The notes under the pieces are model-generated. The model searched no databases and was not told the DNA's origin. It saw only the letters and a list, made by a program, of their open reading frames with translations. This document shows positions 16,046 to 24,656 of a stretch of 64,000 bases of DNA, piece after piece. A program made the position numbers and the translations under genes. Source of the DNA: Flavobacterium nitratireducens (GTDB lineage: Bacteria; Bacteroidota; Bacteroidia; Flavobacteriales; Flavobacteriaceae); contig NZ_CP121111.1 of the NCBI RefSeq assembly GCF_029625335.1, forward strand, positions 2,232,001 through 2,296,000. Direction: 5' to 3'. Positions within the stretch are counted from its first letter, which is position 1; each line of letters starts with the position of its first letter.

Positions 16046-17507
16046 TTATATCTTTTTCCGCATTCTAGCTACCGGAATATCCAGTTGTTCACGGTATTTG
16101 GCAATGGTTCTTCGGGCAATTGGGTAGCCTTTGTCTTTTAGAATCTCGGCTAATTGATCGTCAGGAAGTGGTTTTTTCTTGTCTTCTTCTTCAATAACAT
16201 TTTGAAGGATTTTTTTAATTTCAAGAGTTGAAACATCTTCTCCCTGATCATTTTTCATTGCTTCCGAGAAAAATTCCTTAATCAGTTTGGTGCCATAAGG
16301 TGTTTCCACATATTTACTGTTGGCCACTCGAGAAACAGTAGAAATATCCAGACCTACAATATCGGCAATATCTTTTAGGATCATCGGTTTTAACTTGGTT
16401 TCGTCACCGTCTAAAGAAATATTCTTCCTGATAATGCATAATGGCATTCATGGTTACAAAAAGGGTTTCCTGACGCTGTTTGATGGCATCAATAAACCAT
16501 TTGGCCGAGTCTAATTTTTGTTTGATAAACTGAACTGCCTCTTTTTGAGCTCCCGATTTGTCCCTAGAGTCTTTATAAGTTTGTAACATTTCTTGATAAT
16601 CTTTAGAAACGTGTAGGGAAGGAGCGTTGCGTCCATTCAAAGTCAATTCGAGTTCATTATCAATGATTCGAATGGCAAAATCAGGAACTACATTTTCGGT
16701 GATTTTGTTGTTTCCTGTAAAACTTCCTCCTGGTTTTGGGTTCAGTTTTTCAATTTCGTAAACTGCTTTTTTAAGCTGTTCGTTAGAAACATTGTATTTC
16801 TGAATCAATTTGTCGTAATGTTTTTTGGTAAAAGCATCAAATTGATTTTCGATAATATCAGCGGCTAAATCAACCGAATCCGTTGGTGTTTTGTGCTTGA
16901 GTTGTAACAAAAGGCATTCTTGCAAATCACGAGCCCCTACACCTGATGGCTCTAATTGGTGGATAACCTGCAACATGCGTTCAACCATGTATTCATCCGT
17001 ATAAATACCTTGGGTAAAAGCCATGTCATCAACAATGTCTGGAATACTTCGGCGGATGTAACCCATATCGTCAATGCTTCCCACTAAGAATTCGGCAATC
17101 TCTCTTTCGTGATCTTCCAGAATAAAAGTGTTCAGTTGATTGATTAAATCCTGATGAAAACTGATAGGAGCCGCTAAGGGTGATTCGCGATTTTCATCGT
17201 CATCACTGTAATTATTGGCTTGGGTTTTATAATCAGGAGTATCATCATCACTTAGGTATTCGTCAATGTTGATGTCATCTGCATCAATGCTTTCTGAATC
17301 CTCATAATCATCGTAATCGTCATTTTCAAATTCGTCTTTTTCGTAATCATCCTCATCTTTTCCGGATTCGAGAGCCGGGTTTTCGTTCATTTCTTCTAAA
17401 AGACGTTGCTCAAAAGCTTGCGTAGGCAATTGAATTAACTTCATCAGCTGTATTTGCTGTGGAGATAATTTTTGAGATAATTTTAAATTTAAAAATTGCT
17501 TTAGCAT
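16046..17507 (-). pseudogene. rpoN: RNA polymerase sigma-54 factor, disrupted by a +1 frameshift
   Basis: The gene reads in one frame from 17507 (MLKQFLNLKLSQKLSPQQ, the region I activator-binding segment) through the acidic linker and core-binding domain to MHYQEEYF, then runs into a stop after three foreign codons. The rest, from LDGDETKLKPMILKDIAD through the helix-turn-helix (DISTVSRVANSKYV) and the RpoN box (ARRTIAKYR) to the end at 16046, continues in another frame. The junction TTCTTTAGACGG carries one base more than the TTCTTAGACGG needed for FLDG; the extra A/T is in 16414-16416. Corrected length is 486 residues. As read, the product lacks -24/-12 DNA binding. Sequencing error is a strong alternative. 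Confidence 0.88.
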
Positions 17508-17590
17508 CTATTTTCAGTTATGAGTTATGGGTTATGAGTTGTAAGTTGAAGTGTGACGCTTAACTTCTAACATTTAACATATAACTTTAT

Positions 17591-19024
17591 TTAAAATTCC
17601 GCATTCATTGGTGTTCTTGGAAACGGAATCACATCGCGAATATTGCTCATTCCTGTTACAAAAAGAACTAATCTTTCAAATCCTAGTCCGAAACCAGAGT
17701 GAACCGCGCTTCCAAATTTTCTAGTGTCTAAATACCACCATAATTCTTCTTCACTAATTCCTAGGGCTTTCATTTTTTCGATTAAAACATCATAACGCTC
17801 TTCTCTTTGTGAACCACCTACAATTTCACCAATTCCAGGGAACAAAATATCCATGGCACGAACCGTTTTTCCGTCTTCGTTCAAACGCATGTAGAACGCT
17901 TTAATATTGGCTGGATAATCAAACAGGATTACCGGACATTTAAAGTGTTTTTCTACCAGATAACGCTCGTGTTCCGATTGTAAATCGGCGCCCCATTCGT
18001 TGATGATATATTGGAATTTTTTCTTTTTATTAGGTGTCGAATCTCTTAAAATATCGATGGCTTCCGTGTACGAAACACGTTTGAATTTATTGTCTAGAAC
18101 AAAATTCAATTTTTCAAGCAACGACATTTCGCTTCTTTCTGCCTGAGGTTTTGATTTTTCTTCTTCTAACAAACGACTTTCTAAGAATTTCAAGTCGTCA
18201 GAACATTTTTCCATGGTGTATTTAATCACATATTGGATAAAATCCTCGGCCAAATCCATGTTGTCATCCAAATCATTGAAGGCTACTTCTGGTTCAATCA
18301 TCCAAAATTCGGCTAAGTGGCGAGAAGTATTCGAATTTTCGGCTCTAAAAGTAGGTCCGAAAGTATAAATTTGTCCCAAAGCCATCGCAAAAGTTTCCCC
18401 TTCCAGCTGACCTGAAACCGTTAGATTCGTATGTTTTCCAAAGAAATCTTTTTTGTAATCGATGTTGCCTTCTTCGTTTTTTGGTAAGTTTTCCAATGGT
18501 AACGAAGTCACCTGAAACATCTCTCCAGCTCCTTCAGCATCGGCTCCGGTGATAATTGGCGTATTAACATATACAAAACCTTTTTGTTGAAAATAGCTGT
18601 GCACCGCAAAGGATAATACCGAACGTACTCTCATAATCGCCCCAAAAGCATTGGTTCTCACACGCAAATGCGCATTTTCACGTAAAAATTCCAAAGAGTG
18701 TTTTTTAGGCTGCATTGGGAATTTCTCAGGGTCTGAATCTCCTAAGATTTCCAATTTAGCCACCTGAATTTCTACCTTCTGACCAGCACCTTTACTTTCA
18801 ACCAAAGTACCCGTTACCGATACCGCCGCACCCGTAGTAATTCTTTTTAAAATATCTTCTGGGGTATTTTCAAAATCTACCACACATTGGATGTTATTGA
18901 TAGTCGAACCATCATTCAAAGCAATAAACTGATTGTTTCTAAAAGTTCTTACCCATCCTTTTGCATTTACCTCCTGTAGTGTTACTGCGCTATTCAATAA
19001 GTCTTTAACTTTTGTATGCTTCAT
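17591..19024 (-). CDS. asnS: Asparagine--tRNA ligase
   Basis: The 477-residue class IIb aminoacyl-tRNA synthetase begins with an OB-fold anticodon-binding domain (about 15-110, starting [17 protein letters not shown]). The catalytic domain carries motif 2 ([21 protein letters not shown]) and motif 3 ([15 protein letters not shown]). The AEFWMIEPE form is that of asparaginyl rather than aspartyl enzymes. It charges tRNA-Asn in the cytoplasm. It lies upstream of rpoN on the same strand with an 83-base gap holding a simple ATGAGTT-type repeat (17517-17545), so co-transcription is possible. Confidence 0.96.
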   Translation of the reverse strand: MKHTKVKDLLNSAVTLQEVNAKGWVRTFRNNQFIALNDGSTINNIQCVVDFENTPEDILKRITTGAAVSVTGTLVESKGAGQKVEIQVAKLEILGDSDPEKFPMQPKKHSLEFLRENAHLRVRTNAFGAIMRVRSVLSFAVHSYFQQKGFVYVNTPIITGADAEGAGEMFQVTSLPLENLPKNEEGNIDYKKDFFGKHTNLTVSGQLEGETFAMALGQIYTFGPTFRAENSNTSRHLAEFWMIEPEVAFNDLDDNMDLAEDFIQYVIKYTMEKCSDDLKFLESRLLEEEKSKPQAERSEMSLLEKLNFVLDNKFKRVSYTEAIDILRDSTPNKKKKFQYIINEWGADLQSEHERYLVEKHFKCPVILFDYPANIKAFYMRLNEDGKTVRAMDILFPGIGEIVGGSQREERYDVLIEKMKALGISEEELWWYLDTRKFGSAVHSGFGLGFERLVLFVTGMSNIRDVIPFPRTPMNAEF

Positions 19025-19139
19025 TTATCTATAAATATCGATTAGAATTCATCCTGTTTTACACAGACAAATATAATTCATTTTTTCAAAGCAGTAAACT
19101 CGATTCAATTCTTATTAGGAGCATTATCCCGTTATCCGC

Positions 19140-19402
19140 TTTATCTTGTGGGGCAAAAGCCAAGCCCCACAAGGATGCCGCTACTACCGGGGCTAGAAAT
19201 GTGTGAACGAAATATATGTCATCCTTACAGGACTATAAATATACCGCTCCTACGGAGCTATTTATTCGTGGCCTATTATTTTTCCCGAAATAAATTTCGG
19301 GGCTACAAAAGCTTCGTTCCTACGGAACTTCGTTTTATTGAGGTTTTAAACAGAGCCGTAGGCTCGGCATATTTTGTAGGGATGGATTTCAATCCATCCG
19401 AA
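19140..19402. repeat. Cluster of short palindromes (REP-like region)
   Basis: This gene-free stretch between asnS and the barrel pseudogene holds at least six short perfect inverted repeats in a row. They are CTTGTGGGGC/GCCCCACAAG (19145-19173), GCTCC-TAC-GGAGC (19246-19258), CCCGAAA/TTTCGGG (19284-19301), GTTCC-TAC-GGAAC (19316-19328), GAGCC-GTA-GGCTC (19353-19365) and GGATGGATT/AATCCATCC (19380-19399). Three share a TAC or GTA loop. This looks like a mosaic of dispersed repetitive palindromes of the kind associated with REP elements and their IS200-like transposases. No transposase gene is seen, and the open frame that crosses it reads through the palindromes and is not convincing. Confidence 0.7.
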
Positions 19403-19531
19403 GTAGGTACGGAATATAGTATTTAAGCTAGTCAAGTTTGGATTAGCCGCGTTGCAAACGCTACGATTTTTATTTTAATTTAAATAGGTACTCGATGTAA
19501 TCGAGCAGCAGTTTGGGGTCAGTTCGAGACA

Positions 19532-20140
19532 TTATTGTTTTGAAATCAATGTGCTTATATCGAATAGTAAATTCAAATAAAAGCCATAATTTTTAGCTGT
19601 GTTATTTTCGCTATCTAAAGTATTCGTTAAATTTCGATCTGCTAAAACTTCGATGCTTAAAGATTTAGAAAAGTTAACTCCCATGCCAAGAAGAACCCCA
19701 ATATTTGATTTTCTATGAAAGTCTTCAAGAAGTTCTTGATCTGTACGAGCAGTTTTATCTAAAATTGAAGTCAATCTAAATCCTCCTGTTACATAATATC
19801 CTTTGTTGTATTCTTTATTTACATCAAATTTTGTCAATAAGTGTGCTTGCAATGTTTTTAATCTTACTCTTTCAAAAAGCCTTCCAGCATTAGGCGTATC
19901 GTAACTAGCAACTTCGTTTGTAGTATTGTAGATGCCGTATAGTTTTAACGCGAGGTTATCGTTCATAACATATTCTCCAAATAACCCTAAATTGATATCA
20001 CTATTTGCTGCTCCTCCATTTATTGGACCATCAATTTCTATATCTTAGTAATTTCCGCCAATTAACAATCCGTAATTAAAGTCTTGTAAAAATCCTTTAA
20101 GACTTAACAGAAAAATAATAGTTACAAAGAAGTTTTTCAT
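19532..20140 (-). pseudogene. PorT-like outer-membrane beta-barrel protein, in-frame stop
   Basis: Starting at the ATG at 20140, the frame encodes a signal-peptide-like start (MKNFFVTIIFLLSLKG), then DFNYGLLIGGNY, a TAA stop (20045-20047, codon 32), and continues in the same frame to 19532 with alternating beta strands (LKLYGIYNTT, YYVTGGFRLTS, NIGVLLGMGVNF) and a terminal aromatic-containing strand. With one sense codon restored it would be 202 residues, a small outer-membrane barrel of the PorT/OMP_b-brl type. The substitution keeps both sides in frame, so this is a nonsense change, not an indel. The cleavage site is also weak. Function of the parent gene is unknown. Confidence 0.75.
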
Positions 20141-20293
20141 TTAAAAAAATAATTAATGTCAAAGTTCAAATTAAAACTAATGTCTAGCAACTTAAGGAGT
20201 TCAATTCTTAGGGAAGCTTTTCAATTATATAAAAAAACTTTGTCAAACAGAATTTTCGTACTGTTTTAAAGCTATATTTCATTAGGATTAAAA

Positions 20294-20812
20294 TTGTATT
20301 GTAATTATTTGTGTAAGCTTTTAACTTTATTTGTTTCGATTTTAAAACAGAAATATATTTTGGAAAAATTTGAAATAGAATTAAAATGGGCAAGTTATTT
20401 TTTAATTGTAAATACTATAATAGCTATTGTTGTTACGGTATTTATGTTGGTTTTCTTTCTCTTGAGTTTAGAAAATAGCTATGACTCAAAGTTTAGTTCT
20501 ATATTTATAATAATATTATTAGGTATTCAATTTTTCTATTTCGTTAGAAAGGCAATTAAAGAGAATAAAGAACATCAAGCTATACGATTTTTTTCAAAAC
20601 TGGCAATCCTTTTTAGAGTTTTAGGATTATTTATTTGGTTGAAATATTTAGTTAGTATTTCACCTATTTCTGTTTTGGACAGTTATTTTGTTATAGAAAA
20701 CAAGAAAAAAAATCTATCAGAATATTTAGTAGACGAGGATGATTTAATCTATAATAATAGCAATTGGCTTAATGATTTTGTAATTATATTAAGTCGAAAA
20801 TTTCGTAAATAA
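20294..20812 (+). CDS. Hypothetical membrane protein
   Basis: This predicted inner-membrane protein has three to four hydrophobic segments (around YFLIVNTIIAIVVTVFMLV, SIFIIILLGIQFFYFV and FRVLGLFIWLKYLV) and a soluble, charged C-terminal tail (about 50 residues). The frame is open from a TTG at 20294; there is no ATG near the front, and a second TTG at 20360 (LEKFEIELKWASYF) would start just before the first membrane segment and may be the real start. I do not recognise a family. It stands alone between a pseudogene and the glucosidase gene, in very AT-rich DNA. Confidence 0.5.
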   Translation: MYCNYLCKLLTLFVSILKQKYILEKFEIELKWASYFLIVNTIIAIVVTVFMLVFFLLSLENSYDSKFSSIFIIILLGIQFFYFVRKAIKENKEHQAIRFFSKLAILFRVLGLFIWLKYLVSISPISVLDSYFVIENKKKNLSEYLVDEDDLIYNNSNWLNDFVIILSRKFRK

Positions 20813-20828
20813 TTGCATTGTTAAAAAC

Positions 20829-20866
20829 AGAAAATCCCATCTCGTTCCTCAAAACAAGACAGGATT
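20829..20866. terminator. Probable terminator between convergent genes
   Basis: AAAATCC and GGATTTT, with a partly paired TCTCGT/ACAAGA inner stem, form an imperfect hairpin between the membrane protein gene and the glucosidase gene. Confidence 0.5.
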
Positions 20867-20888
20867 TTATAAGTTGTAAAAAAATAGT

Positions 20889-23501
20889 TTATTCGTCTAA
20901 TTCCAAAATCAAATTAGCAATCAGAGCCGTCCAACCCGTTTGGTGTGAAGCGCCTAAACCTTTTCCGGTGTCTCCGTCAAAAAATTCATAGAAAAGATGT
21001 TCGTTTCTAAAATGCTCGTTTTTGGCAAAATGCATTTCGTGATCGTCCGAATGGTATTGGAATTTACCTTCGCTATTGCGTTCAAACAATCGGATTAAGC
21101 GTTTTGTCAACTCGTTAGCAATTTGTTTTAGATTCAATTTGTTGCCAGAACCTGTTGGGAATTCATAGATGTATGTTGGTCCATAAAATTTATAATATTG
21201 ACGCAACGATTGAATTATCATGTAGTTTAAAGGCATCCAGATAGGACCACGCCAGTTTGAATTTCCTCCAAACATCCCTGAACGGCTTTCTCCTGGTTCA
21301 TATTGAATTTGGTGAGAATTGTTAAACACAAAAGGATGGTCTTTATGGTATTTAGACAACGAGCGAATTCCGTAATCGGAGAGGAATTCATTTTCGTCTA
21401 ACAAACGTTTTAATAGGTTTTCCAATCTAAAACCACGCATTATGGAGAACAAGAAATTCCCATCTGCATTGGCTTTTTCTAAGTTGGAAATTAGAGAAGC
21501 TAAATCGGGACGGGTTCTTATGATTTCATTGGCACGATTTCTAAATTCTTGCAACTCATCAAATAAGTCTTTGTGCATGATTTCGACTGCAAACAATGGA
21601 ATCACACCCACTAAAGAACGTACTCGTAAGCGCTCGGTTTTTCCATTCGACATTTGTACCACATCATAGTAAAAATTGTCTTGGTCGTCCCAAAGAGAAA
21701 TATCTTTTTTACCAATGTGGTGCATGGCCCAGGCAATATTCAAAAAGTGTCGGAAAAACTTCGCCGAAATCTCTTCGTATATTTTGTTAGTGATTGCCAG
21801 TTCTAATGACATACGCAACATGTTCAACGAAAACATTGCCATCCAACTAGTCGCATCGGCTTGTTGCATTTTTTTTATTCCTTCGGGCATGTGATTGCGG
21901 TCAAAAACCCCAATGTTATCTAATCCTAAGAATCCGCCCTCGAATAAGTCGGTTCCACTGGTGTCTTTTTGGTTCACCCACCAAGTAAAGTTGATGAGTA
22001 GTTTTTGGAAGGCTTTTTCAAGGAATGGCGTATCAGCTTTTCCTGTACGGTTTTTGTCTTTTTCATAGACTTTCCAAACCGCCCAAGAGTGTACAGGAGG
22101 ATTTACATCGCTAAAATTCCATTCGTAAGCTGGAATTTGGCCGTTAGGATGCATATAGCTTTCTTGTAAAACCAATAACAATTGTTGTTTGGCAAAATAG
22201 GGGTCAATTTCCACAAAGGAAGCCATGTGAAAAGCCAAGTCCCAAGCGGCATACCATGGATATTCCCATTTGTCTGGCATCGAAATTACATGGCGATTGT
22301 TTAGGTGTTGCCAACTGTAATTGCGCAAATTACTTCTATTGGCCGGAGTTTCCTCAATGCCTCCAAACAGCCATTTGTGAATATTGAAATAGTAGAATTG
22401 TTTAGTCCATAATAAACCTGAAAAAGCACTCTTGGCAATGGCACGATGGGCTTCGGGTATTTTTTCGTTTATGGTTTCGTTATAAAAATTTTCACACTCT
22501 TGTTTTCTTTTATCAAATACCGATTCAAAATCAGCCCATGGATTTTCCAGTACCGAATTGCTTAAACGGATTCGGATGGTTTTTTCTTCTCCTGCTTGTA
22601 AGTCTAACTGATGCCAAATGGCTACTTTGGTTCCTGTTTTGTTTGGATTTACAGTAGCTTCTCCGTTTACAACATGGTTGTTAATCCCATCTTTGACATA
22701 TTCGTATTCGTTAGCAAAGTTGTAAATACGTTTGTTGTTAGTTTCATTCTCACAAAACAATTGTTGTCCTCCTTCATGGTACAGGTAGTAATCGCCTATT
22801 CGGCTACTTTTAGAAAGCACCACATTATCCCCATAGGATTCCATATTGGGTCTTGGATGACGGTTGTTGTGTTTCCAAAAATTTCGGAACCAATAATGTG
22901 GTAACACGTGAATGCTGGCTGCTGCTTCTCCACGGTTTGCTACAGTCACCTTCATTAAAATATCGTCTACATTGGCTTTGGCATATTCGATATAACAATC
23001 AAAATAGGCGTTGTTGTTAAAACTGTTCGTGTCTAAAATTTCAAATTCTGGTTCCTCACGACTGCGACGGTTGTTGTTGACTAAATCGCTATATGGAAAT
23101 TCGTTTTGTGGGTATTTGTATAAATAGCGGTTATAAGTATGTGTAGGAGTAGAAACTTGGTGAAAGTACAATTCCTTAACGTCTTCGCCATGATTCCCTT
23201 GATTATTGGTTAAACCAAATAAACGTTCTTTGATAATAGGATCTTTGCCATTCCAAAAGGCAGGCGCCAAACATAAAATTTCTCTGGAGTCACAAAAACC
23301 ACCAATACCTTCCTCTCCCCAGCGGTAAGCGTTGCTTCGGGCTTTGTCATGGTCTATAAATTCCCAAGCTTCTCCGTGTTCGCTATAATCTTCACGAACG
23401 GTTCCCCATTGCCTTTCGGCTAAATAAGGTCCCCATTTTTTCCAATTTCTGTAATTATCAGAAACGGCTAATCTTTCTGATTCAGAATTCGTATGTCCCA
23501 T
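20889..23501 (-). CDS. GH63-type (MGH1-like) glucosidase
   Basis: The 870-residue protein has the architecture of the large cytosolic glucosidases related to GH63/mannosylglycerate hydrolase. An N-terminal beta-sandwich (about 1-340, with WGPYLAERQWGTVREDY at the front) is followed by an (alpha/alpha)6 barrel. Barrel motifs are WEYPWYAAWDLAFH with a candidate acidic residue, GLDNIGVFDR, and GNSNWRGPIWMPLNYM near the end with FYEFFDGDTGKGLGASHQTGWTA. No signal peptide is visible, so it probably acts in the cytoplasm on glucosylated oligosaccharides or compatible solutes. It is transcribed alone. Substrate specificity is not evident. Confidence 0.85.
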   Translation of the reverse strand: MGHTNSESERLAVSDNYRNWKKWGPYLAERQWGTVREDYSEHGEAWEFIDHDKARSNAYRWGEEGIGGFCDSREILCLAPAFWNGKDPIIKERLFGLTNNQGNHGEDVKELYFHQVSTPTHTYNRYLYKYPQNEFPYSDLVNNNRRSREEPEFEILDTNSFNNNAYFDCYIEYAKANVDDILMKVTVANRGEAAASIHVLPHYWFRNFWKHNNRHPRPNMESYGDNVVLSKSSRIGDYYLYHEGGQQLFCENETNNKRIYNFANEYEYVKDGINNHVVNGEATVNPNKTGTKVAIWHQLDLQAGEEKTIRIRLSNSVLENPWADFESVFDKRKQECENFYNETINEKIPEAHRAIAKSAFSGLLWTKQFYYFNIHKWLFGGIEETPANRSNLRNYSWQHLNNRHVISMPDKWEYPWYAAWDLAFHMASFVEIDPYFAKQQLLLVLQESYMHPNGQIPAYEWNFSDVNPPVHSWAVWKVYEKDKNRTGKADTPFLEKAFQKLLINFTWWVNQKDTSGTDLFEGGFLGLDNIGVFDRNHMPEGIKKMQQADATSWMAMFSLNMLRMSLELAITNKIYEEISAKFFRHFLNIAWAMHHIGKKDISLWDDQDNFYYDVVQMSNGKTERLRVRSLVGVIPLFAVEIMHKDLFDELQEFRNRANEIIRTRPDLASLISNLEKANADGNFLFSIMRGFRLENLLKRLLDENEFLSDYGIRSLSKYHKDHPFVFNNSHQIQYEPGESRSGMFGGNSNWRGPIWMPLNYMIIQSLRQYYKFYGPTYIYEFPTGSGNKLNLKQIANELTKRLIRLFERNSEGKFQYHSDDHEMHFAKNEHFRNEHLFYEFFDGDTGKGLGASHQTGWTALIANLILELDE

Positions 23502-23799
23502 ATTGTTAGTATGCTAATTAGTGGTATCATTCTTTTGTAAGCCTTCCAAAAAGGGAAATATTTCGTTCCTATTTTTGTAAAGTACTTAAGTAAAAATAAG
23601 ATTTTTTTCTGCAAATACTTCTCTAGTCAATACTATTTGCTGATTATAGGTATTGTTAAGATTCTTTTTTGTTATTCAAAAAAAATCAAGCGTTTTTTTT
23701 GATGAATTAATGATAATAGCCTTATTCAAAAAAGAAAATCCTGACGGTTTATAGGTCAGGATTTTATACTATTTCTTTTTTTATTAAAAAAAATGCCTC
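23502..23799. other. Gene-free spacer between glucosidase and mscS
   Basis: This 298-base AT-rich stretch separates the mscS terminator side from the start of the glucosidase gene. It must contain the glucosidase promoter, but I see no clear TAnnTTTG box on the minus strand. The only firm element is the hairpin at 23735-23765. Confidence 0.5.
23735..23765 (-). terminator. Rho-independent terminator of mscS operon
   Basis: AAAATCCTGAC pairs with GTCAGGATTTT around a 9-base loop, 35 bases beyond the mscS stop on the minus strand. Confidence 0.85.
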
Positions 23800-24630
23800 T
23801 TATTTCTTCGCAGGGCTGTCTACATGAGGAGCTGAAATATGAAGATTGTAATCGGTAAATTGCGTATATACTTTTTCGTTCATGTCAAAAAATACTGCGG
23901 TGTGATTGGATCCGTCTACCCAAACTTTTACAGCAATAGTTACTGTGCTATCAGTTAAAGAAGCGATTCCAATAAATGGCGCAGGTTGTTTTAATATTCT
24001 AGCATCCTGTTCGATAAAATGAGTCATGGCTTTTTTAAATTTTTCAATATCATCACCAAAAGCGATTCCAAAAGTCCAATCTACTCTTCTTGTAGGTTCA
24101 GCCGAATGGTTTGTTAAAGCGCCTGTTGATAATGGACCGTTAGGAATAATGACTAGTTTTTTATCGGCAGTGTTAAGCATTGTAGAAAAAATACTGATTT
24201 CTTTTACCGTACCAATAAAACCTTGTGCCTCGATAGTATCACCAATTCGGAATGGTTTCAGGATTAAAATAATAACGCCTCCGGCAAAATTTTGCAAGGT
24301 GCCTGATAATGCCATACCTACTGCTAAACCAGCTGCTCCAAGAATTGCTACAAACGAAGTCATTTGGATACCAATCATCCCCATAACTGTTATGGCAACT
24401 AAAACTTTTAGTGTAATATTAGTTAGGCTTCTTAAGAATGGAATCAATGATTGGTCAATTTTCGATCTTTCTAAAGATTTTCCAACCGCTTTTGTAACGA
24501 TTTTAGTAAACCATAAACCAATTACTAAAACTATAATTCCTCCTACTAATTTTGGAGCGTATTCAAAACCAAAGTCTATAGATTTGTCTATGTATTTGTT
24601 AACTAATGTAACTTGTTGATCGATTAACAT
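23800..24630 (-). CDS. mscS: Small-conductance mechanosensitive channel (MscS family)
   Basis: The 276-residue protein has three N-terminal membrane helices. The third carries the pore-lining pattern AAGLAVGMALSGTLQNFAGGVIIL, which matches the glycine/alanine packing of MscS. A cytoplasmic beta domain (IGDTIEAQGFIGTVKEISIF) and an alpha/beta domain follow. The channel opens on membrane stretch to release solutes during hypo-osmotic shock. It lies 26 bases downstream of the MMPL-family exporter gene on the same strand, and a terminator follows, so the two form an operon. Confidence 0.93.
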   Translation of the reverse strand: MLIDQQVTLVNKYIDKSIDFGFEYAPKLVGGIIVLVIGLWFTKIVTKAVGKSLERSKIDQSLIPFLRSLTNITLKVLVAITVMGMIGIQMTSFVAILGAAGLAVGMALSGTLQNFAGGVIILILKPFRIGDTIEAQGFIGTVKEISIFSTMLNTADKKLVIIPNGPLSTGALTNHSAEPTRRVDWTFGIAFGDDIEKFKKAMTHFIEQDARILKQPAPFIGIASLTDSTVTIAVKVWVDGSNHTAVFFDMNEKVYTQFTDYNLHISAPHVDSPAKK

Positions 24631-24656
24631 TGTTAGTTGTTTTTATTTCTAAAAGT

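Noticed and set aside
16404..16447. Programmed ribosomal frameshift in rpoN
   Set aside because: The junction TTC TTT AGA CGG has no known slippery heptamer, no rare-codon pause obvious in this AT-rich genome and no downstream hairpin that I can see; homologues are made from one frame.
19148..19426. Open frame of 92 codons across the palindrome cluster
   Set aside because: It is a translation of the repeated palindromes, with biased composition, no recognisable domain and no promoter or ribosome-binding signal.
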